Assembly: GCA_007922305.1 (NCBI GenBank)
Contig: ML677334.1
Coordinates: 57,338,720 to 57,402,719, forward strand
Direction: 5' to 3'
DNA from: Dermatemys mawii
Lineage: Eukaryota > Chordata > Testudines > Dermatemydidae
Length of the DNA stretch: 64,000 nucleotides
Position numbers and translations under genes: made by a program
The notes under the pieces: generated by a model
Database searches by the model: none
What the model was told of the DNA's origin: nothing
What the model saw: only the letters and a program-made list of their open reading frames with translations
Shown here: positions 25,681 to 36,929 of the stretch, in pieces
Layout: each line of letters starts with the position of its first letter
Position numbering within the stretch: the stretch's first letter is position 1

Positions 25681-25790
25681 GTTGTTATAGCCATATTGAT
25701 CATAGGATATTAGAGAGACAAGGTGGCTGAAGCTGGACCAACTTTCCTGGTCCAATAAAAGATATTACTTCAGTCACCTTGTCTCTCATT
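25681..25790. repeat. Fold-back of retroelement ends
   Basis: gagagacaaggtggctgaag on the left is answered by cttcagtcaccttgtctctc on the right, an inverted repeat of 20 bp with one mismatch. Between them tggaccaa and tggtccaataaaagatatt also pair. The sequence matches, from memory, the two ends of a common reptile Penelope-like repeat placed head to head. The hammerhead-bearing part is absent. Confidence 0.6.
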
Positions 25791-26079
25791 TTAAACATTG
25801 ACAGAAATTGTTAATTAGAAAGGAACCTTAAATAAATTAGAGAGGAAATTTAAATAAAAAGGATTGTTTGAGAAGATTAGTATAGTTCACATTACAACCT
25901 AATATGCCAACACTGGTCTACCAAAGAGGGAATTTGGGATGACTAAACACATTTTCCCCCCACTTATTTGTGGCATGATAACAAAACCTATTGTGCTAAG
26001 CAGACTTGTATCAATTCATTGTACAAAGTTCCATGGCTATAGGCCACTTAAGGATTCCACCTAATGCTAGAAAAAACTG
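25791..26079. other. Non-coding spacer
   Basis: Nothing recognised. Confidence 0.5.
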
Positions 26080-26700
26080 CCTGGTGGCCAGGTCACCCAG
26101 CTTTGTCCAGTAACAGGGACTGTTGTAGCACAGGCCTGTACTCCCTTGCAGTCAGACAAGGTGCATCTGGTGAGGCCTACCTTGATTTCTCTCTACCCAG
26201 GGGCATAAAAGTCAAAACAAACTTCAGGTATTAAGAATTACCCTCCCCTGGGAGTCTAATTTATTTACAAGATCGCCCACGAAGCACAAACAAAACACTT
26301 TACCTCCATTTCCCAGCTGAGAAAACTCAAACAGACCTAGTATCTTTGCCCCCAGCAAGTCTGATATTTGCATCCATTCAAGCTCCTTCTAGGAGAGCAT
26401 CCTCTGCTAAACTCAGATTTCCTGTTCTAGCATCACAGCTTCTACTTGACTCAAGGCTCCCTACCTTAAGAACACAGCATCTGTCTAACTCCAGCTGTCT
26501 AGTTACTCCCCTCCTCCACAGCTTCCTTTCTCTTCTGAAGTCTCTAACTGAGCTGTCACAAGCCTTTTATTAGACCCAGGTGCTTCCTTGCTTAATTGGC
26601 TAACAAGTAAACACCTGCCTATTCCCATGTGCAGTTTACAGGATCCTCATGGCCAGTTAGGCCCTAATTCTTCGTGAAAGGCTACCAGCCCCATCACAAG
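26080..26700 (-). mobile_element. Possible LTR-like segment
   Basis: Read in reverse the segment begins tgtgatggggctggtagcc, carries a TATA-like aataaaaggct (plus positions about 26,560-26,570), an aaataaatta poly(A)-signal-like site (about 26,258-26,268) and ends near ctggccacca. That order is what an LTR would show. I found no target-site duplication and do not recognise the family, so ordinary DNA with chance motifs is possible. Confidence 0.35.
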
Positions 26701-27229
26701 ACCATTAATGAAATGGAGGATCTGGCTTGTAGCGTTTTCAGTAAATGGATTTCTATGTAGCTCCTTAAACTGGATATATAGTTATATATGTGGGGTGATA
26801 TGCAACTAATAAATTATATTTATCACATGGTCCTCCGACTAATTAAATCTCTGCCCCATATCAGCCTTGATTTGGACATCTTCCAACATTCCATACCACT
26901 ACACATCTTTAACCAGCTGCCTTTTTTTAAAGCTAACTTGAGCAACTCTGAGGCTGGAGGTAGGCATGGAGAGTTCAATATATTCGGACATTAGCTTTGC
27001 CCTTTTCACTCAGGTCAAAATGTAAATCTGCTTACAGCAAAAACTGATAATACTGGCTGGCCTTTAACTCATCCACCTTCATGAGTGAAACAATTTTAGC
27101 TACTCTCTAAAGCCTTCTTGCTTCTCTGTGTTTTATATTTTTTTTTTTCAATTTGCATTTAGTAGAGGAGGCACAGAGTTTTTGCTTTTGGGGAGTGAAA
27201 GCAACTAGGACTCAAAAACAACCTTTAAA
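26701..27229. other. Non-coding DNA, nothing recognised
   Basis: No feature seen apart from a run of T at about 27,130-27,148. Confidence 0.5.
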
Positions 27230-27530
27230 AACCTTTCTCCTCCACACATCCTCTTTCATCTTCCTACTATTTTCTCTTCTCTTCTCTGCATATCCTTCCC
27301 CCACCCTACCTTTTAAACCTCTCCTTTTGTTCTTTAATCCTACTCTTCCTTCCCCCCTTTTTTCTTCTTTTCATCTCTCTACCTAACCTATCTGACCTCC
27401 ATTACTGTCATATCTGAGAGCCGCACAATCTTTAATGTATACATCTTTGCATTTATCCTATATTTATCCTTCTGCCTTTCTCTCTTTGCTTCTCTTCCCT
27501 TTCTCTTTCCAATTTGCTCTCTCACGTTTA
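27230..27530. repeat. Polypyrimidine-rich tract
   Basis: The plus strand is strongly C/T-biased over about 300 bp (for example tctcttctcttctctgc and ttccttccccccttttttct), interrupted by a mixed stretch near 27,400-27,460. No tandem unit is regular enough to call a satellite. Confidence 0.6.
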
Positions 27531-28270
27531 CGTTTCATTGATTGTACTCTGATGTTTTTCTCAGATATATGTTGATTTTCTGACCTGTGGAGCTAACCAG
27601 TGGAAGGCACCATAAGTCTCAGCACCTGTAGAGCAAAATGCAAAACTTGCCTTTAGCATTTCAGAGATGGCACCTCAGAAATCAAAGCCTAAAGTGTAAA
27701 GTTCAACCCCTGCTGACTGAATCAGAGATAAATATATCTTTCTGTGCTTGGTTTAATAGATGTCTGAAATACTCAAATTCCACAGTAGTGGGTGCTGTAT
27801 AAGACCCAAGATAGAACATCATTGTATAGTATATATACTATTCTTTATACATACATAAAACAGTCCTGCAACGCTTACAATCTATGGGGAAATAATTAAA
27901 ATACATTATGCATCACAAAATAATTAAAAACCTGAGTGGATAAATAGAATTTATATGGAGATAAACTTTGGGAGCTTGGTGAAATATCTGGACTTTGTGA
28001 AGGAGGAAGGAGTTTTGTTAAAAAGAAGTCAAAGACTGCATAAGAAGAGGCATGAGAAAAGGTGACAGAGGATAAGAAGCACAAAAAGGAACAATTAAGA
28101 GAGAGCTGTAAAAGATCAAAGGCAATGATAAGGAGGGAAATCAGAAATGTGAACAGTGATGTGACATGGAGCTAAAAGGAAGAGGCTAAAAGATACATGT
28201 AAGAACTACCAGTAAACTTGTCATAGCATAGTGTTTCTGGCACTGATATGAGAGCATGTAAGACAAACTG
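27531..28270. other. Non-coding DNA, nothing recognised
   Basis: No repeat or gene recognised. Confidence 0.5.
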
Positions 28271-28451
28271 GGGCTTGTCTACATATAAATGTTAATCCAA
28301 AATAAGACAGGATATGATTTAAAGCAGATTTCTTTTGGAAGTGAATTAAACTAATTCAGAAAAAGGCACTCTTATCCTGGAATAAGGACATCTATACATG
28401 GAGTTATTCAGAAATAGCTTTTCCAGAAAAACTCCCCATGCAGACAAGCCC
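28271..28451. mobile_element. MITE with gggcttgtctac termini
   Basis: The left end is gggcttgtctacata and the right end, in reverse, gggcttgtctgcatgggg. The 181-bp AT-rich inside has no open frame. The ends belong to a group of reptile DNA elements whose termini contain 'gtctaca'. No clear target duplication. Confidence 0.65.
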
Positions 28452-29341
28452 TTAATATTTCAGATACTGCCCTATCATCCTCAAATGCACATCATGTAAC
28501 AATTCAGGGACACAGCCCATACAGGTTATTAAATAAATTACAATTACAACTATTTTACATAAAATTATGAGCCACATGTTTAGTACTCTTCATGTGCCAA
28601 ACTTTCCAAAATTGACTTCTGGTTTTCAATTATAAGTGCTAAGTACTAGTGCTAAGATTGTGAATTTACTCTTGCAAAAGACATCACTTATGCATCTGTG
28701 ATGACCATCACACAAGAGACTGAACTGGCAACCTCCAAAGCTAAAAACCTGAGTGAGTCTCTACTGTTTGAACTAAAGAATCAAGCTGTCTAGCTGTCTG
28801 TTGCTCCAGACCCATACCCTCTGTGGACTGGGCACACAAAAGAACATAAAATATACCAGTAGGTTACTCATACATGCAGACGTTAGAGATCAAAAATGCT
28901 TAGTTGTAGGTACACAAATGGATACTGGGTTGATCTTGAAAACTTGCTAATATATGTCTATTGTTATAGCAAGTATTGGATTGTAACTGAACTCAAAAGA
29001 GTTAATTAGATTTACTTGTTACATATTTTCTGCTGTATGCCAAAAACTGTGGCTACTCATAAACTAGTAAGCATGCAGAGCTTCCACTATCTCTCCCTAA
29101 TATCTATTATTAATGTTTTTGTTCATACTAAAAATAATCTTTCAGTGTGGAGAGGGCAAATACAGAATAGTCTGAACTAACTAAAGTGGACTCATTTCCT
29201 ACTTCCAAACAGAAAAATAAAAGAATAACTCCCTTACTCTTCAAGATATATAAACTCAAATATGACAAAAATTGTGTGGCCTAAATATTAGATTATAGAT
29301 AGAATTTTCTGCACCTGTTCAACATTCAGTACAATACATCC
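28452..29341. other. AT-rich non-coding DNA, nothing recognised
   Basis: No repeat or gene recognised. Confidence 0.5.
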
Positions 29342-29539
29342 AGTAATGTAAATCTAGTAATAGAGAGAAAGATGTATGATTATCTGTTCTGTACACTCAA
29401 ATGTACCCAATTACAAGGTACATCAGTCATCCCATACAGTAAAGTAATGTAATCTAGTAATAGAGAGAAAGATGTATGATTATCTGTTCTGTATACTCAA
29501 CTGTACCCAATTACAAGGTACGTAACTCATCCCATACAA
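29342..29539. repeat. Tandem duplication, about 100 bp, two copies
   Basis: Copy 1 is 29,342-29,442 and copy 2 is 29,443-29,539. Both contain agtaatagagagaaagatgt and ccaattacaaggtac. They differ by a handful of substitutions and a one-base indel, so the duplication is fairly recent. No gene is involved. Confidence 0.9.
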
Positions 29540-30030
29540 ATCTGATGCACTCCCTATTTATTATGGTAAATTACTGACATAAGAAATGCTATATCATAAA
29601 ACTAATGGTATAGAAAATCAGTGTTAGAGAACTGAATCTTGTGTTTCAATCCTTCAGCTATAAAACAGCATGTATCTTATTTTGGACCTGATCCTGCCAT
29701 TTTTCGATTAACCGGGATATGCATAGAGAAACAATCCTGCACATAGTACTCAACCCAAAAACAGATACACAATTACTTCAGCAGTCTTCCTTGACAATGG
29801 ATGATGTGCCCTCTTACTTCAGGGCAATGAGTGCCTAATTGTAGTCCTAGATTATATTAAGAGGCAGTACATGTACATGAGGCTTTTGAGAGGATCAGTG
29901 ATGACACTTGGATTGAAGTGTCTTTAGTATGCTAGTGGCAAACAATTTTATATCTCCATGTCTACTGATGGTACTGGAGCTGTCTATTTCATTGCTCAGT
30001 GGCTGAGGTGTGGGGCATGAATGAGGGTCA
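29540..30030. other. Non-coding DNA, nothing recognised
   Basis: No feature seen. Confidence 0.5.
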
Positions 30031-30054
30031 TCTGACTGAGATTCAGACAGAACA

Positions 30055-30410
30055 GAGGTGATACTGGTTGGAGCCAGAAGATGTCAGGGGTTATTTCTCT
30101 CCCTTCAACTGAAGGTGTGTGCCTGCCTCTCTTTGATCAGACTTGCAATCTAATGGTGTGGTTAGACTCCCATTGCACCTGGAAAATCAGAAAATAGCAA
30201 CAACCTAGTGGCCCTTTTTCTATCTATGGACAGGTAGGAGGTTTCACTAGTTTCTTCTGGATGAGGATCTTGCTACTGTCATCCATGCATTTGACACCTT
30301 GAGACTAGGCTACTGCAAAGTGCTTTATATGGGGCTACTTCTTAAATTATTCGGAAACTACATTTGACACAGAATTCAGTAGCCTGTTTCTTTAAAATTG
30401 ATGGAATACT
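30055..30410 (+). mobile_element. L2-like LINE fragment (reverse-transcriptase tail)
   Basis: The frame around 30,260-30,350 reads DEDLATVIHAFDTLRLGYC followed by KVLYMG, close to the L2-type DLATVIHAFVTSRLDYCN and ALYVGL block that follows the polymerase core in ORF2. Upstream pieces also follow ORF2 order with stops. This is an old dead copy lacking both ends. Confidence 0.65.
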
Positions 30411-31158
30411 GTAGGAGAATGTAATGAACTGACTTCTTGAGCTATCAAGGATCACTAGAAGTCAGCATCAAGGGTCTGCAGGGTAGGCAATAATAATTGA
30501 TATGTTAACAGGAGTTTTCTGTTCTTAGCAAGTCAACCCAAGTCAGTATTTAATTTATATGTAAAGTATAGTGAATACATTGGATATATGCACTCGATTT
30601 TCAAAATGAAACATGTAGAATTAGACAACAATGGCAATTTACATGGGAATATACTCAATTTTGTCTGCACTTAAGTTAAGTGCCCGCTAAAATGAGATAT
30701 ACAATAGTAGCACATTTTGGCAAATAAAGCTGCACATGTTTAATTTTGAAACTTAGGTCCTGACTCTATATAACCTATTTCTAAAATACTTTTTCAGATT
30801 AGCTTATATAGAATGTAGCCCAGTGGGCTAGCATACCTCTATTATATTCACTGCTTTGCATTATAATGTGATTTATTATATTTAGCAGTAATGCAAGGAA
30901 CCTACAGACTTGTATCCTGTAAGACATTGGCTTCAGCAATTAGCATGAGGCTTGAAGCCTACGAACATAAGGAAGAGGGAAGAACCCCTCCACACACTGA
31001 ATATTAGACATGGTAACATCAGTGTAACATATTATAAAAGTGGCATCCCAGCCTTTGGGCAGTAATAGAGAGAAAGATGTGGCCCTTGGGAAGGGCCTGA
31101 ATGATGGCAACTGGTGAAGACGAGGAAGGTGATAGTGATGAGGAAAATAAGGGGGAAC
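30411..31158. other. AT-rich non-coding DNA, nothing recognised
   Basis: No feature seen before the gap. The last 60 bases are G/A-rich. Confidence 0.5.
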
Positions 31159-31558
31159 NNNNNNNNNNNNNNNNNNNNNNNNNNNNNNNNNNNNNNNNNN
31201 NNNNNNNNNNNNNNNNNNNNNNNNNNNNNNNNNNNNNNNNNNNNNNNNNNNNNNNNNNNNNNNNNNNNNNNNNNNNNNNNNNNNNNNNNNNNNNNNNNNN
31301 NNNNNNNNNNNNNNNNNNNNNNNNNNNNNNNNNNNNNNNNNNNNNNNNNNNNNNNNNNNNNNNNNNNNNNNNNNNNNNNNNNNNNNNNNNNNNNNNNNNN
31401 NNNNNNNNNNNNNNNNNNNNNNNNNNNNNNNNNNNNNNNNNNNNNNNNNNNNNNNNNNNNNNNNNNNNNNNNNNNNNNNNNNNNNNNNNNNNNNNNNNNN
31501 NNNNNNNNNNNNNNNNNNNNNNNNNNNNNNNNNNNNNNNNNNNNNNNNNNNNNNNNNN
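31159..31558. other. Assembly gap (400 N)
   Basis: Exactly 400 undetermined bases. The left edge is purine-rich (gatgaggaaaataaggggga) and the right side runs into an AT-rich tract. Open frames spanning the gap are artefacts of translating N. Confidence 1.
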
Positions 31559-31611
31559 ATTAATACATGTAGCAAAGTCACATGCAATCCAACTAATAAA
31601 TAATCTTATCA

Positions 31612-31710
31612 ATATTAATAATAAATAATAATTATATTATAATTATAGTTATTATTTTATTAATAATAAATAAATAAATAATCTAAATAATAAATAATTA
31701 TTTATTTACA
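31612..31710. repeat. AT-only low-complexity tract
   Basis: Nearly pure taa/ata/att repeats, including aataaataaataaat-type runs. Confidence 0.9.
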
Positions 31711-31784
31711 AATATAGAAGTGCTCCTATAGTGTGAATGTTGCACTTGTTCACACTTGTCTTCTCAACTGTATAATAATTTTAA

Positions 31785-31985
31785 TAATGCTGGGCCTGAT
31801 CTTGGGACAAGAACGTATTAACCCTTAAGATGGTAACTGGGGATTCTTATTCATAATTTAAAGATCAGGCTACAAGGATGTGATCATACAGTTTATATTT
31901 TGTACTCCTTAATCAGGCAGGGCTTCCAATTTACTTCAATGGGAGCTTTGCCTGAGTAAAGACTGCAGGAACAGGCACTTAATAT
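31785..31985. repeat. Ancient amniote palindromic repeat remnant
   Basis: gggcctgatcttgggacaag and cttccaatttacttcaatgg followed by gagctttgcctgagtaaaga match old sauropsid repeats of the 'cccattgacttcaatggg' type. Degraded. Confidence 0.45.
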
Positions 31986-32308
31986 TGAAAAGATTCAGCA
32001 AGATAACTTCTAAAGTTTGAACTCCCTTTTGTTAAAAGGCATGTATTAAAAATATTCAAGAGGTCTGTAAAATGAGATATCAACATTAGAACTCCAAATA
32101 GTAACTACAGATGACAGTGATAATATTTTAATAGCTGCTATGTAAGATCTTGAGGAATTTCAAAGATATTAGGTGAAAACCTTTCAGTTATAGGCAGCAT
32201 ATATTTAAATACTGCCATTGCATAATTTTGAAGAATAAGTCACCATCCCACTCAAGTACTGAAATCTAAAGCACAGATTTACAATTTTCATTCTGATTTC
32301 TGTTAATG
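31986..32308. other. Non-coding DNA, nothing recognised
   Basis: No feature seen. Confidence 0.5.
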
Positions 32309-32568
32309 AGGCCTGGTCTACACTGTACATCTCTCAGAGGTGTGAAAAATCCACACTCATGAGACATAGCTATACTAACAAAAGCCCCAGTATAGACAGT
32401 GCTAGGTCAACAGAAGAATTCTTCCATCAACCTACCTACTGCGTCTCAAAAAGGTGGATTACCTATGCCAACGGGAGAACCACTCCCATCGACATATGTA
32501 GTGTCTACAATGAAGCATTACAGTGGCACAACTGCACCATTGTAGCATTTTAAGTGTATACAAGATGT
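32309..32568 (+). mobile_element. MITE with aggcctggtctacact terminus
   Basis: The left end aggcctggtctacact is intact; the right end aagtgtatacaagatgt is a decayed inverted copy. The inside contains gtgtgaaaaatccacac and gacatagctata, typical of a reptile MITE family that I recall. No transposase frame, and no certain target duplication. Confidence 0.7.
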
Positions 32569-32999
32569 AGTGGGGGTGACCGCCCCGCTCCTGCCCTGTG
32601 GGGGTTAAAAGCAGCCCTGCAGAGGCTGAGCCTACAGAAAAGTCCCCTGTTACAGTCACATTGTCAAGAGATAAAACCAATGCTTTCACAATACCTGCAA
32701 GATATGAAAACCAGGTTGAGAAATAGTTGACTGAAGCTTAACAAAGTGTTGCCAATAGGAAGACACAAACGAACTGAAGGACATGTATCATAACTAACTG
32801 AAACCTCCATCAAAGGTGTCAGCCCAAATATTCATCAAAATAGAGTGAAACCTCAGAGTATTAATCAGACTGGCCCCCTACTACTTGAAAAGCAAGCAGT
32901 GACAGTAAACAGGATTTTTTCCCCACTTTTGTATGGCTGGGAGACTACATCATTTCGTCTCAGACCTGGACCTAGAAAGCAGGATCCCCATGTTTGTCA
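32569..32999. other. Non-coding DNA, nothing recognised
   Basis: No feature seen. Confidence 0.5.
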
Positions 33000-33428
33000 G
33001 GCCAGGACTGGAGTACTCTGAATTTCTGTTATGTGGAGCTATCAATCAAGGCCCATCAGAAACTCCACTAGTTTGTCCAATATAAAGCAAGTCCACCTCT
33101 TTAAGGGGATTAATCAAAGACATTGTACCACATCAAAGCTCAACACCCTGCACAAGCTTCCCATTAGCTCCAAAGTTCTTTGTAAGGTCCCATTCCTTTA
33201 GACTTAAAAAGCCTAATGAACTGGAACCAAAGTACCTCAGCACTTGGATCCCCATTTAAGACCTTCCAAAATCATTTCATTAATCAGAGACATTGAAACT
33301 CAGAGACCATAATGAGACTTTTGAAAGAGGGAAGCAATGGTCTTTTGATCCATTGCCATAAACTCTGGAACAATTTTGTCAATACATAAGAACATGTACT
33401 ACCTAGAGACTCTGGTCAAACCCCATGT
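33000..33428 (+). mobile_element. L2-like LINE fragment, second copy
   Basis: The order of pieces follows the same ORF2 region as the fragment at 30,055-30,410 and continues beyond it: a decayed equivalent of the RLDYCNALY block near 33,010-33,050, then a block like 'ITPVLRELHWLPV' (about 33,120-33,170), then a 'LNELEPKYLS' block (about 33,215-33,245). Because it overlaps the first fragment in content, it is a separate copy and not its continuation. Confidence 0.5.
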
Positions 33429-33494
33429 CTTTCCCAAAGTCTATCCAAAATAACCAAATAACTTTCCCAAAGTCTATCCAAAATAACCAAATAA
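33429..33494. repeat. 33-bp tandem duplication
   Basis: ctttcccaaagtctatccaa plus the next 13 bases is repeated twice exactly, followed by a further partial ataaccaa unit. Confidence 0.95.
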
Positions 33495-34179
33495 CCAAAT
33501 CCAAACCCACGCTATCAAAACTTAGGAAAGAGGGAACAGAAAGCACTTTGGGTTTGAGTCATAGGCTTCTTTGGCATATTTCAGCATCTAAGTGCTACAT
33601 TCAATGGCATTCCCTACATGCCATAGAAGACATTACGTGTTTTACAAAACAAGTCCTGTCCCCTAAGCTATCTGTTCATACTGGACATTTATTTCAATTG
33701 ATAAACCCATTGCATTTCTGAGGAAAATATGGTTCCCATTCCTTTTTATTGCTACCATTTGGTGGTTCATTGTTTATAATTGCTCCCTTGGCCGACTGTA
33801 CTGATAAATGGATTTCAGTTAAGCTGCTTGTGGCTCCCAACAACATGAAATCTACTGAACACAAACCATGATGGCAGACTTATTAAAACTCTGCTGCCAT
33901 AGCTAAATACTGCCCAATCCATTCTGTCACATTCACAGGCAACTGTGTATGGTCATATTCTTGATGAGACAATGTAATCTGTTTGGGTAAATTATGAGTC
34001 CAATCCTCTTGTGAGCAGCTCAGCAGGCCTTTTGTCACTTGACTCTAAAAAGGAAACATATAACAGTTCTGTAGATTTAGTCCCATGGAAAAAATATTTT
34101 TATGATGAAAAGCACCACAAAGTCCTTAAAGAGCTGTTGTAAATATTGTCCTAGCCAATAAACTTGAGTAATGTACCTG
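33495..34179. other. Non-coding DNA, nothing recognised
   Basis: No repeat or gene recognised. Confidence 0.5.
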
Positions 34180-35160
34180 TAGTTAATATTGCATTCGTTT
34201 TATTTATTTTCTACACAATGTAACATGCACGGAGGAGGAATATATTCTTCCTTCTGAAAGTTCATCTTCACTCTCTTTATTAGAACAGGTGTTATAACTT
34301 AAAAATAGGCAACATGTTGTTGAAGCTTATGATGACAATGATTTCTGTCATCAGCCAATTTCTCCTTTTCTGGGATTAAAATTAATGTGCTAAACTACTG
34401 ATAAAAAATCAGCAAAAAGAGTCATTAGAAATAGTTTTTAATGTTCTGACAAGACATTTCCTTGAGATGAATCATTTTCATCTTAAAGAGAATCCTCTTT
34501 ATTTACTTTCCTATATATTGCTGAAGCCAGGGACTCTTGGCATAGACTTAAGGCTGATTTAAAAAAAAAAAAACTTTGAAGATAATGCTCTTGTTTTTAA
34601 TGTCTGCCATTTACCATTGGCTTTGATACATCAATGTTTATTCTAGGATTACAAAATTATGTCACATTTTAAGGGCTAGCAGAGATTCTGAAACAGCAAA
34701 TAGAACTTTACAAAAAGAAAAAAAAAGTCTGATTCAAAGGACATGAAAATTCAATTAGAGATTTTTTTTTAACGGGAAAGGGGAAGGCTGATGGCTGAGA
34801 TCAGTCATATGCTAAAATTCTATTTATGTTGAGATGTTCGACTGATTATTTTTTTTTTACATTTTTCAAATTAAATAACCATCTCTAGTTATTTTGAAGC
34901 TTAGTTCAATTTACAATTTGCATGAAGGCTCATCACAAACAGTTGCCAAGCCCTTGAATATTCTGTCATAATATTAATGTCATTTTTCAAAATTGCAAAA
35001 AACATTACTTTGAGGGGAAAGTTAAAATTTAAAAAATGAGATTTTTAAAATAACCTGGATACATTTGCTTTGTGATTTGAAATTATACAGGAACAAAATG
35101 CAATCCTTTAAAATAAATAGCAATCAAATGTAGAAGAATTCTGCCCTTTTCTTAAAAAAG
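34180..35160. promoter_or_regulatory. Candidate conserved non-coding stretch (speculative)
   Basis: About 1 kb with no visible transposon, few CpG and many homeodomain-like ATTA/TAAT cores. It includes tgatgaca-8 bases-tgtcatca (about 34,331-34,356), an inverted pair containing TALE-type TGACA, and atttgcat (about 34,916-34,923), the octamer half used by POU factors. Such composition is common in vertebrate conserved non-coding elements, but it is also expected by chance in AT-rich DNA. Confidence 0.2.
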
Positions 35161-36764
35161 CAGCTACTTCAGATTTCCAATTCCACAGCACTGGGCTGTG
35201 AAGAGATGGAAGATGATAGATTGTTGTAAATCGTGCACAGCTTCTTATATCTCTGTCTACTTTTTCAGGTTCTAAACAATTACTCAGTTTCTGACTCCTG
35301 GCTGCCTGCAGTCTATTATTTCCTAATCCAAACCATGACTACGCAGCAGGAGAGTAGAACATGTTGATGCATGTAGAACATGTTGATGCACACAGTTTCT
35401 TCTCCTCCAGTCTTTACAGGATGGGATTATGATTTCTGGAGGAATAAAAGAATAAGCACATGACATGAGCATGATAAAGAATAGAGTCTACCTCACAAAC
35501 TAGGTGGGCTACACATCTGTGTACTCCAAATACTGAAGTGCTATCCTTGTTTTCTGAAAAAGATAATTATTATATGGACTGCTGGAGTGGCAGTTACATA
35601 GTAGTTCCAAAGTAGCCTATTATATAGCTTGTTGTCTGCCTTTTCAAATGCTTAATCTTTGTTTCTTCCCTCCCTATATTTTCCATCATCTGAGTACTAA
35701 TGTGTTTTCCTTTTTTCCCTCTCTCCTCCCAGTCTCTATTGTTTACCACCATTTGTTTCATTTAATCTCATCTTCCCTTGGCACTACTAGCTAATAGCTG
35801 GCACGTATAGTGCTGGAGCTCTCTCCATTCTGGAATCAACTGATTATTATCGGCCACTATGTAACAAAAACTACTGCCAAGATAAAGTGGATTGATATGG
35901 TTGGATGATGTTGTCCAGAAAAGCACTTAAATTATTATCACTCTTTGTTTAGTGTACAACTTGCACCAGTGCGAGTTTCTTTCCTGCCCATGAACCTATG
36001 ACCTTTGGAGAACTGTGCAGGTAAGAACAAATATCCATCTGTGCTATTAAAGTCATTTAAAAGTCCAAAGAGGTAAGATGAGCATTACGTAAAATAGATT
36101 AATAAGGAGTGAAGGAAACTAAATACAAATTCTCTCTAAACCATTCACTCCAGTTTTAAAAACTAGGAATATCTGGAAAAAATACTCCTTTCTTCTTGTA
36201 CAGCCTGAAAGGGAGTGTGCAATGAAGCCATGTTGAGATGATTTTCTATGAGCTTAATAATGTTCACTCTCCTCCAGGGCTATATACCTAAATATTTTAT
36301 CTTTCCCTGAACAAAGGCCTGGTATCAAAGAGCTAGTGAGATACCCGGTCATAGGTACTGTGAATGTATTCTCTAAGGGCTGTGCTCCTCATTCCCCTCT
36401 AGGAACCATTATTAGCCTACCGTTTCCCAGATTCCTTTTCATTACACAAAGTAGCATCCACTTTTTAAAAAGCTATTAGTAAACCAGGATTTTTTTTTAT
36501 TAAAGCATTATAAAATCCCTCTCTGTCTGTTTTTCCTCTTATAGTAAAAGCCCATTTTAATTCTTTCTGGGTTACTCTTCCATTACTTTTAGAGGAAGGG
36601 GAGTTACAAACCAAGCTGGTACAGATAGGAGCTACTTTTACAATCGTGTCTTAGATGGTCCTTTTCATCAGGAATACACCAAGATGTAAGCTGAGATGGA
36701 CCGATCTCCATCAAGATTTCTGTGGGTATGTGGAGTTAGCTTTAATTTCTCCCATTGCTGAATT
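35161..36764. other. Non-coding DNA with one short tandem repeat
   Basis: A 19-bp unit (gtagaacatgttgatgcat) is repeated twice at 35,354-35,391. Nothing else recognised. Confidence 0.55.
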
Positions 36765-36929
36765 GTTTGCCAGATCTTGGGAATGAGCAACAGGGGATGA
36801 ATCACTTGATGATTACCTTTTCTGTTCATGTCTCCTGGGACACCTGGTAGTGGGCACTGTCAGAATACAAGTTTCTGAGCTAGATGGACCATAGTTCTGA
36901 CCCAGTATGACCATTCTTATGTTCTCATG
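36765..36929 (+). mobile_element. CR1 LINE 3' end
   Basis: ggatgaatcacttgatgatt, gagctagatggaccatagtt, tgacccagtatgaccattct and the terminal ttcttatgttctcatg match the reptile CR1 3' end, including its short 3' octamer repeat. The rest of the element is missing. Confidence 0.8.

Noticed and set aside
29342..29539. Possible CRISPR-like direct repeats
   Set aside because: Only two long tandem copies with no spacers, in a vertebrate genome.
30940..31628. Open frames of 149-215 codons
   Set aside because: They span the N gap; the apparent length is made of undetermined residues.
30055..33428. One L2 element split by a 2.6-kb insertion
   Set aside because: The two fragments overlap in the same ORF2 block, so they are separate copies.
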